Shown here: positions 55,868 to 64,000 of the stretch, one piece after another
How the letters are laid out: each line of letters begins with the position of its first letter
How positions within the stretch are numbered: position 1 is the stretch's first letter
Source of the DNA: Ascaphus truei
Taxonomy: Eukaryota > Chordata > Amphibia > Anura > Ascaphidae
DNA: 64,000 bases
NCBI GenBank assembly: GCA_036426205.1
Contig: WSYH01002427.1
Location: 23,158 to 87,157 of the forward strand
Direction of reading: 5' to 3'
The notes under the pieces: model-generated
Told to the model about the DNA's origin: nothing
The model's database searches: none
What the model saw: only the letters and a program-made list of their open reading frames with translations
Program-made: the position numbers and the translations under genes

Positions 55868-56237
55868 AGATGCATCACTCTTAAGATGCCAATGCTACCC
55901 TGCCAATAGAATTATAGTGCGTAACGCAGGCTTCTGCCTGTTTTATTTCATCCCAGTAGGGGACTGCAGTTTCAATAGATACATATTGGAGGCACTCAGC
56001 CATTAACCTTCAGTGGTTATTCTTACATTAGTGACACAATATTTTATACAGCTTGTCACTTGAAGAAAACAAAATCATAAAAGTAAAGCCTATCTCTTAT
56101 AGGGAAACTAACTATACAGCAGCATAAGCCTTCCTAATTGTTGCTGACCAACTAACCTGGTTCCCAGCTTAAACAACACACTCCTGTTTAGGGTTACCGT
56201 ATACTTAATATCCACTGTCTTTAGACACAGAAATATA
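55868..56237. other. Unassigned sequence
   Basis: No coding signal. Sequence between the right LINE duplication and the next MITE. Confidence 0.4.
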
Positions 56238-56597
56238 CTGCTGCGGCCAAGTTTATTCGAGCATTTGCCCGTTCTTGGCCGCAGCAGTAGCCTGGCGCGC
56301 GCCCGAGAGTGACGGGCGCGCGCCGAAGCAGCGGAAGAGCGCCCTCCGATCGGGGCGCTCTCCCTACCGCTGCCGGGTCCGCCGGGTCCCCCGGAACCCC
56401 CTGCCGCTGTCCCGCGATCGCGGGACACCAGGGCTCCCTCGGGGAGCCCCTGGACGCGCGTGCAGGGGGCGCACGCTCCCGAAGACGCGTGACCGCGCGT
56501 CTATGACGCGCGGCACGCCGAGGGGCGGCCACTAGCAAGCCGGGAAATCTCCCGGCTTGCGGTACCGGCCACACTTTAATAAAGTGTGTCGGTAGTG
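56238..56597. mobile_element. GC-rich hairpin MITE, copy 3
   Basis: 360 bp, same length as copy 2, flanked by TA (56236-56237, 56598-56599). The 5' hairpin reads CTGCTGCGGCCAAG/CTTGGCCGCAGCAG: both arms changed together (G to A on one arm, C to T on the other), so pairing is kept. The 3' end has ACACTTTAATAAAGTGTGT. Confidence 0.9.
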
Positions 56598-56599
56598 TA

Positions 56600-57799
56600 T
56601 ATTGTGTTCTTATCTGATGATGGGGAAAGTGTCCCAATAGATTCTCTGCAAATCTTCTGGACACTGCAACTCATGAGGGGGCATCCTCCCTGAACTGGAT
56701 ACAGGGGAGCAGCGTGCCCCCAGCCTCCAAGCTCTAGGAGAGAGAGAGTGAAGCAGCAAACCTAGCTGCCATAAATGCCTGTTTCTTATTTAGGAGAGCA
56801 GGTGAGGGGAAATAGACCCATTATAAACTCTGGCCTGGACTTTCCATCAACAGCCTCAGTAAATGTGATGCTGTGGAATGGATCCTTTTACACTATTTCT
56901 GCACTTTCTGACCTAAATCGGGCAGAAAGCTGCTTAATATCCTGGGACTATGTCACAGTATCGATATAGAATAAAGTATGTGACCGTGGGGGTAGCCAGT
57001 CTTCATTATAAAGCCTGGCTTGCTACCCTAAAAACTGTGGTTCCACGGCGGCTTATTAGCAATATTAGCCGGTGACAATGTGTGTTATGACCCTCTGTGT
57101 TTCAGCTATAAAACTGGGACTTTGGGAATGGGACTTTAATAGTGCATATTGGGGGCAAGAAGTGTTAAGATGTGTATAAAATGTTGTGGGACAAAGTTAC
57201 CGGTTGTCCCACAATTTTACCTGCGCATCGCGTCTGATTTGCTGATATGCGTATGCATGTTAATACCGTTATGTTTCCCCTATGAAATATTGTTTTCCCC
57301 GGCAGCAGAGCCAAGTTTCTCACCCAAATCTCCAAGCCCAGGTTGGAGGAAGAAATATGTTTTTAAAATGTGTATTCCTCTCTATGGAGGCAGTCCTGGT
57401 AATACGATTAGCCAGGATGTCTGTATACAGATGGTGGATCAAAAGGGAGGATGGGAGTAGCGAGGTGTCAGGCCATCTGGTTGAGCAGTGAAGTGTGGAG
57501 AACCAGGTCCAGTACCAAGCGCGAGGTCTGGGGCTGGCAAGGGGAAGCCGTTGCTCGAAGGCATGGTTCCCATTGGCCAGTTAGAATTTCCCGCTCACCA
57601 GCTACCTGAGCACCTTCGTACACCCCCTCCTCTGACGGGGGCAACAAGCCAAGCCTCCCCTTTATGAGTGGTGGTTGCACTACGATCCGTGCGCTGGTTG
57701 GTCGGCAGTCCCTGTTCCATGTTAGCTATAGGACACTGAGGTCTATGTAAGAGGACTGCCCAATCAGAGAGGGAGACCATCTTGTTTATTCCTAGTATC
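56600..57799. other. Non-coding sequence, no family recognised
   Basis: Mixed-composition sequence with short scattered frames of 60-100 codons, none with domain-like content. The last part near 57600-57800 may be internal CR1 3' UTR or unrelated. Confidence 0.4.
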
Positions 57800-57877
57800 T
57801 GTCGGCTACATTTAGCATATGTTGATCTTGATGGACGCATGTCTTTTTTCAACCTCATCTACTATGTAACTATGTAA
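57800..57877 (+). mobile_element. CR1 3' tail fragment
   Basis: TTGATCTTGATGGACGCATG followed by TTTTTTCAACCTCATCTACT and ATGTAACTATGTAAC matches the 3' end of the CR1 copy at 10745-10797. An extremely 5'-truncated copy. Confidence 0.85.
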
Positions 57878-58054
57878 CATTAAGAAAGTTAATTTTAGAT
57901 GTTTCAGAATATTTGGCAAGTTAATTGAAATGAGCATTATGCAAGAAGAAACAAAATTAAGTTGTGCCATTCTCATTCTATTCTTTGCAATGCAGATTTT
58001 TCATGTTTCTGAAAAGAATGCTTCATTGCACATCCTTTATCCCCATTCTTCAAC

Positions 58055-58178
58055 CCAGGCATGAACCCAGGCTGGGAAGGCAAACGCAACGGGGCTTGTC
58101 AGAGGTGAGGAGCGGCGCATTCCAGGTATCTGCCAGGTACATACTGGGTATTTGCTCGAATAAAGTGTGTCGGTGCAG
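58055..58178. mobile_element. MITE right-end fragment
   Basis: About 124 bp nearly identical to 46865-46985, from CAGGCATGAACCCAGGCTGG to GTGTCGGTGCAG, followed by TA. No clear left terminal repeat; a weak CACATCCTTTATCC at 58029 might be a decayed left end. Confidence 0.7.
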
Positions 58179-58328
58179 TAATGTTTTGTTTTTACATTAT
58201 ATTTTTCAGTCTTGGCTTGACCATTTGAAAGAATGATACAGACTGTTTCTGCACCAACAGGAGTATCTTTAATGAGCATAACTTTCACCATAGGTTTGAT
58301 TTAATTAATACTACAAGAATGCATGCTA

Positions 58329-58520
58329 CAGCTGCGGCCCGCTTTATCCTAATGCGGCCGTAGCGGCGTAACTCTGATAACCACGGCAGATGCAGTATAT
58401 TTTCTTTTTTTCCGGAATATCTTCCGGTATTTTACGGTATTTTAGCGCTCGTATTATTAGCGCTCTCTGCAATACTGCAATACCGTCTAAAAACTCAGGT
58501 GGGCGTTCGCGAGCTGTTGT
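58329..58520. mobile_element. Possible MITE left end with hairpin
   Basis: TA then CAGCTGCGGCCCGCTTTATC and CTAATGCGGCCGTAGCGGCG then TA: a GC-rich imperfect hairpin with the layout of the 360-bp MITE 5' hairpin, followed by sequence with repeated CGGTATTTTACGGTATTTTA. A right end was not identified. Confidence 0.45.
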
Positions 58521-58893
58521 CTTCAAAGTCTAATACTGTAGCAGTTCAACCAATGGCAGTACACAGTCTGTGTGTGCACGCGCAGTAATTGTAAATTTGC
58601 ATATTTATACAAGCATGTACTGTACTGTATGTCTCATTTGAACATTGTTGAAACTTCTGCGTGGGTCGCTTCTGCGCATGTGCGGACCGACGGCCTCATC
58701 TGCCAGCAATGACGTCACTTCTATAACAAACTTCCGTCTCCTTGAAAGGAGATTTGTGCCAGCAAAGACATTTCACTTGATAAAGCCCACAATACAAATA
58801 GTATAGTAATTTGTGATATAAATCAGCAAATGAAGGCAAGTATTACATGTACAAAAAAGGTAGACAAAAACAAGCTTATCACAGTCTCTTCTA

Positions 58894-59228
58894 CAGACGC
58901 AGCGGCCGTTATTCGAAAATATCACGCATTGCATACCTCGAAATACCCATGTAATGGTGCGTCATTACCGCATGTTAACTCGTGTTTTATCGAGTGCAGA
59001 AAATTGCATTTTAGTGTTGTGGTTTTTAAACACCTGCAAATTGACACAGTACTGTACTGTACACATTACAATTCATTCATTTCTGCCAAGGAAACGCAAA
59101 GAATTGCACCCAAAGAAATTGGGATCCATAAAATTCAAACAAATCAATCGCGTGAGTGGCCGCGTGGAGTACAGCAGCAAACACGAAAACGGCTCTGTGA
59201 TATGTTCAAATAACGGCCGCTGCATCTG
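58894..59228. mobile_element. TA-flanked MITE with 32-bp inverted repeats
   Basis: 335 bp. Left end CAGACGCAGCGGCCGTTATT then CGAAAATATCAC; right end in reverse complement CAGATGCAGCGGCCGTTATT then TGAACATATCAC; TA on both sides (58892-58893, 59229-59230). The open frames across it (127 and 125 codons) have no domain content and one runs through both terminal repeats, so they are shadows. Internal sequence is related to 46590-46985. Confidence 0.9.
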
Positions 59229-59690
59229 TATGATGGCTGAAGAACCCTCACGCTTTGACAATCAGTCAGTTGAAGTATCCCCAGTTCCACAGTGGGATGT
59301 AAAGACTCTGGACCCAGGGAGGATGTGGTAAAGTGCCTCGGAAGAACCAGGGATGTCCGGTGGGTCCTCCGATGTTTCTGGAGGCGCTTGGTGATGACAC
59401 CAAAATCAGTTGTTATTCCAAAAAGTCCTGAGAGCATCCTAAATTGCTAATAGCCAGTTTAGATATGCCGCCTTGTACAGATAAATTCCGGATGGCAGTA
59501 CAGCAATATATTGTTTTTATAGAGGGGATGCAAGACTATGAATAATCCAACACGTTTCATGCTGACCTGCCACTTTATCAGGAAATAATAATAAAGTGGA
59601 AATTCCACTTTTACATACACACCTGTTCTTAGCCTGGGATTGATCAGATATCAATAGGTGTAAATGCTGAATGAAAAATGGCATCTTCCC
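59229..59690. other. Non-coding with one stem motif
   Basis: On the minus strand at 59582-59549 lies CCTGATAAAGTGGCAGGTCA then GCATGAAACGTGTTG, the same CTGANRAAG...GAAACGNGT layout as at 15620 and 45932. Otherwise no feature. Confidence 0.4.
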
Positions 59691-61560
59691 TGGGTCTCAA
59701 GTCTGTGCATTCCACAGTGAAACTGGTAATACAGCACCCAACCAGGGGGCATGGCCAGCAGCTGAACTGAGCGGTCGCACGGCTGCTGAGTTCCGTACAG
59801 GGACTTATAGATTTAGGCCACTAATGGCAAAAGCATCTAAAATCGCTCCAAATTAAAAGAAATCTCCCTGCCTGGTATCTGCGGTTCACCCACATGGCAT
59901 GGGCCGGACAGCCGCTCTACATCCCCCCTAAAATACCAAGAGGGACACTGAATCCCCACTCTCAACGAGGCAAACCAAAATTGTGTCAACCGATACCTGA
60001 AGCCCCGCAGCCAAGAAGGAAGGGGAGACACCCATAGCAGGAGACCCACAGCTGTGCTGCCTGAGATGCAGTGGTGGGCAGACATGTCCTCGTCCCCAGG
60101 AGAGACTGCCCAGAAGCTGCAGGTCCCACGGGGTTCATTTGAGAAGTGGCAGGGAAGATCTGGCACCTGCCCCCCAGCTGGGATGTCTGCTGGTGCCACT
60201 GCGAAAGGTGGGGCTGCTATTGCCCCGGTGGTCCCCGTGAGACTCCGCTGGACCAGGCGGCCATCGGGGAGATCTGTGGGGGTAGTCAGGGGGGGATGAG
60301 GTGAAGACAAATGGCAATGCGCCTTCCTTGCCTGTGCCCCTGACGACTGGCCACCAGAGTGCCAGCGGCGATGGAGAGCCCGAGAGAGTCTGACCATGAG
60401 GGAGGCCTGCAGAGGGCAGCGGCAGTCATTTCCCACCCGGGAGGCAGCGGGTGCGATGCCCCCCTGAAAGTGTAATTCTACCACTGTAGAAAAAGTACAA
60501 AAAAAGCAGGGCACTATGTACAGCACTAAAGAGGAGGCTTTTCTGGAGCATCGGCGTAGGGGACATACCCCTCTTTCTATACAATTCTGCCAATGGACTG
60601 AAAGGGAGTTTCCCATTGGAGCTCCCCTTGATAAGTGAGACCAGAGCTGGTGAGGAGGGAAGGAGTAGGAGCATTGGACAGAGCTAAGCTTGCCTAGACT
60701 GGGGGCAAGATGGCCACCACAGGCCTTTAAGGAGGTGTGGAGTGACTATGTGCTGGACTTGACTAACTCCCTGGGCCAGACAAAGAAATATATCCCCCCT
60801 CCAAGTGGCTAGAAAATAAGAAGCATAGACCCCACCTCCAAATAAATAAATAGAGACGCTATCTGGTCCCGGTTGGTTGCACTGCTGGGGGGCTGCTGAG
60901 GTGGTTGGACTTACCTCCCCCACCAGATACTATATGCAAATTATGTAAAACCCCCACTCACAGGGCAAGATGGAGGGGAAACCCACAACGTAAATACTGT
61001 CTGACTTTATTTCATTTAAAACATTCTAACTTGGAGACTTCAGGTGACATCACCGGGGATGGATGCTTAGCAAGGGAACTCTGAGGACCCTTAAGTATGA
61101 AACAGCATAATAGACAATTCCTCCTAATGCATGAAGGGACCGACGGTGGACGCAGAGATGAAGAAACAATCAATGCAAGACGTAGCCCGTTTTTTCATAG
61201 GAACTCAGCAAACTCAGCCTCTGGCAGCGGAGCCAAGGATGGCGCTGTGGCTCGTGCACCCAATGACAAGGATCGAGTACAGTATTGGGCGAATATGGAC
61301 GGGGAGGAGATAACCAAATCGTACTAAGAAAGCCTCTTCTCCAAAAGGCATCATTCCTTCCAAAAAGATATTAAAGATGCTGTCTCAAAACTTAAAACAG
61401 AAATCAATGCACTAACTCAAAGAGCTTCAGACCTTGAAGCAAAGATGGAGGAAACCATCCAGCTGCAGGCCATTGCAGACAATGAGATTATTAGATTGGA
61501 AACAAGATAATCTCTTTTAAAGACAGCCTGGAAGACCAAGAAAATAGGATGTAAACCAAA
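59690..61560 (+). mobile_element. Tx1/L1-like LINE, 5' UTR and start of ORF1
   Basis: A GC-rich 5' UTR-like region with GCAAGATGGCC (60706) and ACAGGGCAAGATGGAGG (60961) precedes a broken ORF1 at about 61135-61555. There the frame reads KGPTVDAEMKKQSMQDVARF, then KLKTEINALTQRASDLEAKM, EETIQLQAIADNEIIRLET and SLEDQENRM, the coiled coil leading into the RRM of L1/Tx1 ORF1. It stops there: the RRM, ORF2 and 3' end are absent, so it is 3'-truncated. A 259-residue minus frame over the UTR is a shadow. Confidence 0.75.
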
Positions 61561-61583
61561 AGTCTCCTTTATCTATAGATTTC

Positions 61584-61612
61584 CACATATATAATATATA
61601 TATATATATATA

Positions 61613-61667
<55 letters not shown>

Positions 61668-61680
61668 CACACACATATAC
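61584..61680. repeat. (AT)n microsatellite
   Basis: A long AT/TATA tract with a CACACA interruption at its right end. Confidence 0.95.
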
Positions 61681-61744
61681 TTATTCTCCCCATTTATATT
61701 GCTCTCCCTAAGGGAGAAGCGCAGAGATTCACTTTCTTTTTCTC

Positions 61745-61925
61745 ACATGCTGCAACATTTCAGTGACATTTCTGCAGAAAGACTAATGGCCGCCCATCGG
61801 ATTCACCCAACAGGGTCCCTGGCAGTCCCATTCAGTTTTACGGTGACTTGCAGCGGACCTCCGCTGTGTATAACTATGGGCCATTAGTCTGTCCGCAGAA
61901 ATGTCACTGAAATGTTGCAGCATGT
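61745..61925. mobile_element. Foldback MITE, 45-bp inverted repeats
   Basis: Left ACATGCTGCAACATTTCAGT then GACATTTCTGCAGAAAGACTAATGG; right is its reverse complement with two or three changes. Total 181 bp. Target duplication not clear. Internal sequence (CATCGGATTCACCCAACAGGGTCCCTGGCAG) loosely resembles 62905-62950. Confidence 0.8.
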
Positions 61926-62436
61926 ACCCAGCATGTACCTGGGTCTTGTTGGTGATTGCCCCAGATTCTCCAAGGCAAGTTTTAGAATACTCGTCAGCGC
62001 ACCTGTATATGTTTTCTGTTTCTTCTTGTCCACTGCATTCATATTTAGCTACAGTATATTTGGCTATTTATCTTTGTGTCTGATCAATGATGACATACAT
62101 AAAAAGCAAAAAAAAAAAAAGATTTACCTGTAGATTAGAGAATATGCCGTTTTATCACAATATGTGGAGATTACCAATACCATTTAAAGGTTTGTTTTTT
62201 TTAACCAGAGAAAATATCAAAGAAAAAAAAATTATACTTGTTAGAAGATTTTTTTGTTTCAAGTCAAAATGCAGTCACCTACTATAATTTGAAAATAAGT
62301 GTATTTAAGCCGTTCTTGTTTTTTTCTGCTAATTACTTTCACTGCTTAACAAAAAAAAAGAAAAAAATTGTTACAATCATATATTTTGTTATTTTCCACA
62401 ACGGAAATAAAAAGGAATTGTTGAAATACTTCTCAC
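61926..62436. other. AT-rich intronic sequence
   Basis: Poly-A and poly-T runs (62108, 62222, 62350) and no coding signal; directly downstream, in host sense, of the WSC exon donor. Confidence 0.5.
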
Positions 62437-62557
62437 CTTTTCTGAAGGCAGAACTTGGAACATGTAGGTAAATCTGTCATGCCAACAGGTGCTGCCTCGT
62501 ATCCAATATCTTCTAGATCTAATGAACTCAGATTATAGCAGCCGACATACCAGTGAT
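62437..62557 (-). CDS. Host exon: WSC domain start, polycystin-1 family (probably PKD1L1-like)
   Basis: This 121-bp exon has acceptor TTTCTTTAAG (62558-62567) and donor GTGAGA (62431-62436), phase 2 in and phase 2 out. The open reading is HWYVGCYNLSSLDLEDIGYE, then AAPVGMTDLPTCSKFCLQK. YVGCY near the start and the later C-x3-C (TCSKFC) are the first cysteines of a WSC domain, a cysteine-rich putative carbohydrate-binding module present near the N terminus of polycystin-1 proteins. The second half of WSC (the YFGL/C-x-C part) is not in this exon and was not found, so another exon may lie in the long intron. The phase fits exon 8392-8573 exactly. Confidence 0.8.
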
Positions 62558-63949
62558 CTTAAAGAAAAGTTCAAATAAATGTATTTCATTAAAATGCACT
62601 AGGCTGCACATCAAAATGTAACACTCATTGAAATGGTAGAAATTGCAAAGTAATAATATCAGCAGTTCAATATTTTGAACCTTCAATAAATGCTCTGTAC
62701 ATTATACAATACTTACAATTTCAATTTTACAATGCAGTAAACCACCAATTATTTGAAGCATAAATTAACTTTCTGAAGAGCCCAAGAATCAGTTGCTCTA
62801 CATTTCTGTAGTATTATACAGATGCAGTCACCGGTATTCAACCACATCACGTTCCAAACTCGCAGCCAATTCACCAAAAACCTTGTGAGGTGGTCCACAG
62901 CAGACTAATGGCGCATCGGGATTAACACAGCGGGGGTCCCTGCGTTTGAATGGGACTCGCACTGTGTTAAAGCGTATCGGGCTTGACCTGGCCTTACAGA
63001 CAGGTTCCCGCTGGCAATTGCAGCGCCCGCTGTGGCGGATGCTGCAGAGACAAGAGCCGCTCCACAATAGGGCCAGGCCCTTTTGCGAGAGGTAGCCGCT
63101 GCTCTGCGACTACAGAAATTTCTCCTCTCACGCCCTCTGGCGGTCCAACGTATGTGGGAGAACCTGCAAGGTGATGTCATGGCCGCGCCTCCGTCACGCC
63201 CCTCTCCCGTCTTTCCTCCTGTAGCCCAGGGGACTCGGCTGCACACGCCACCTACCTCGCAGACGTGCGAGGCACAGGCAACGGGGCCGTAACCTAAGAG
63301 ATGCACAACTTGAGATACTGTACACTGAATCAGTCTCTCTACCTGCGTGCCTCTAACAGGCGATCGCATTTTTTTATTTTTTATTTTAATATTACAGTTT
63401 TGCAGCAGGGGGTCTCCGGAAAATGAACCGCATTAATTGCATGTCTGGGGACCCCCTACTTCCCAAGTTACAAGCGCACAGGTAAATGTTCACATAATTC
63501 TCAAAGCAGACAATGGGGATTAACCATCATCTCTTGCATGCTGTCACAGTGTCTCTCTGTCACTCTACTTGTTTTCATTCCTTGGTTTGTGGGGGGTTTT
63601 ACAGTCATAAATAACTGTCTCTTCCATCACTGAATTACTTAACTAGATTGTATCATATAAAGATCATGCAGAATTTGTGTTATTTTCTCAGAGAAACTTC
63701 TAACCACCTAAACATTGATTTGCACATTTAGACACTGATTAACTTTCTTGTTCTGGATGATAACCAGTTTCTTGATTAAGTTTGTAATAGGTTAGCAAAT
63801 CGCCAAGGAGAATGTCAAACCAAACAAGCGGTCTGACAGCTCCTTAAAATGATCACAACCGAGACAAATCAAAGCTGTAATCTTAGAACAGTACATGCAG
63901 AGAAGAACTTGTTTCAACATGCAAGCAATGCTCTAAAAACATAACATAT

Positions 63950-63953
<4 letters not shown>
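62558..63953. other. Intronic sequence with GC-rich repeat-like block
   Basis: No exon identified. 62880-63480 is GC-rich with AGGGGGTCTCCGG/GGGGACCCCC near 63408-63455, which can fold back, and short similarity to the MITE at 61745. Frames there (up to 154 codons) have no domain content. The rest is AT-rich. Confidence 0.4.

Positions 63954-64000
<47 letters not shown>
63948..64000. repeat. (CA)n/(TA)n microsatellite at window end
   Basis: ACACACACATATATAT... continuing to the last base of the window. Confidence 0.95.

Larger units (their letters stand above)
8574..62436 (-). other. Very long host intron filled with nested transposons
   Basis: If exons 62437-62557 and 8392-8573 are consecutive, this intron is 53.9 kb. 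It carries LINEs, Penelope-like elements, three LTR-element lineages, solo and degraded LTRs, and at least five small inverted-repeat transposons, in both orientations and nested up to three levels. No other phase-2/2 host exon was identified in it, but I could not search all frames exhaustively. Confidence 0.6.

Noticed and set aside
58830..59331. 127- and 125-residue plus frames
   Set aside because: They cross a TA-flanked MITE including its terminal repeats and lack domain patterns.
59837..60616. 259-residue minus-strand frame
   Set aside because: Antisense to a LINE 5' UTR; composition is biased and no family is recognised.
62905..63369. 154-residue minus frame upstream of the WSC exon
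   Set aside because: Considered as an upstream host exon, but it is Ala/Arg-rich over a GC-rich repeat-like block, with no splice sites in a matching phase.

Overview
This window looks like an anuran (frog) nuclear genome, read from its repeat families: Tx1/L1-like and CR1 LINEs, Penelope-like elements with a GIY-YIG endonuclease, Gmr1-type and PNMA-gag-type Ty3/gypsy elements, many small TA-flanked inverted-repeat transposons, and long AT-rich introns. No prokaryotic feature, CRISPR array, rRNA or convincing tRNA gene was seen.

The only host gene I can support lies on the minus strand. Five exons with good splice sites and matching phases (62437-62557, 8392-8573, 7627-7785, 5226-5450, 4978-5097) encode a WSC domain start followed by PKD-type beta-sandwich sequence. 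This is the architecture of the polycystin-1 family, most likely a PKD1L1-like gene because its exons are small. The intron between the first two is 53.9 kb and is almost entirely nested transposons. Neither end of the gene lies in the window.

Layout. 1-4.4 kb: decayed gypsy gag/RT on the minus strand and a solo LTR with 5-bp target duplication. 4.9-8.6 kb: four host exons. 8.8-11.8 kb: two tandem CR1 fragments and an L2-like tail. 11.8-21.4 kb: an LTR-like stretch, an old PNMA-type gypsy relic, and a Gmr1-type element (14194-20997) inserted in the relic's 3' LTR. The Gmr1 element has a SCAN-like gag, has integrase upstream of reverse transcriptase, and is itself interrupted by a 1.5-kb insertion with long inverted arms. 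21.5-29.6 kb: a minus-strand Penelope-like copy split by two convergent CR1 copies and a GC-rich MITE. 30.8-46.5 kb: a plus-strand Penelope-like copy split by a non-autonomous LTR element (31118-35888) and by a gypsy element with PNMA-like gag (38570-45725). 46.6-48.7 kb: a MITE, a GA-rich simple repeat and a minisatellite. 48692-55852: a full-length Tx1/L1-like LINE with 15-bp target duplication, intact ORF1 and broken ORF2, itself hit by a MITE. 56-62 kb: more MITEs, a CR1 tail and the 5' part of another Tx1-like LINE. 62.4-62.6 kb: the WSC exon.

Two nested insertions can be read directly: the PNMA-type gypsy has a paralogous empty site in this window, and removing the MITE from LINE ORF2 restores its frame. 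All transposon coding regions except LINE ORF1 carry stops, shifts or deletions. The two gypsy lineages are the kinds from which the vertebrate SCAN domain and PNMA genes are thought to derive. No single unprecedented system was found. The least explained objects are the non-autonomous LTR element with unrecognised reading frames, the inverted-arm insertion, and a recurrent CTGANGAAG-stem-GAAACG motif.
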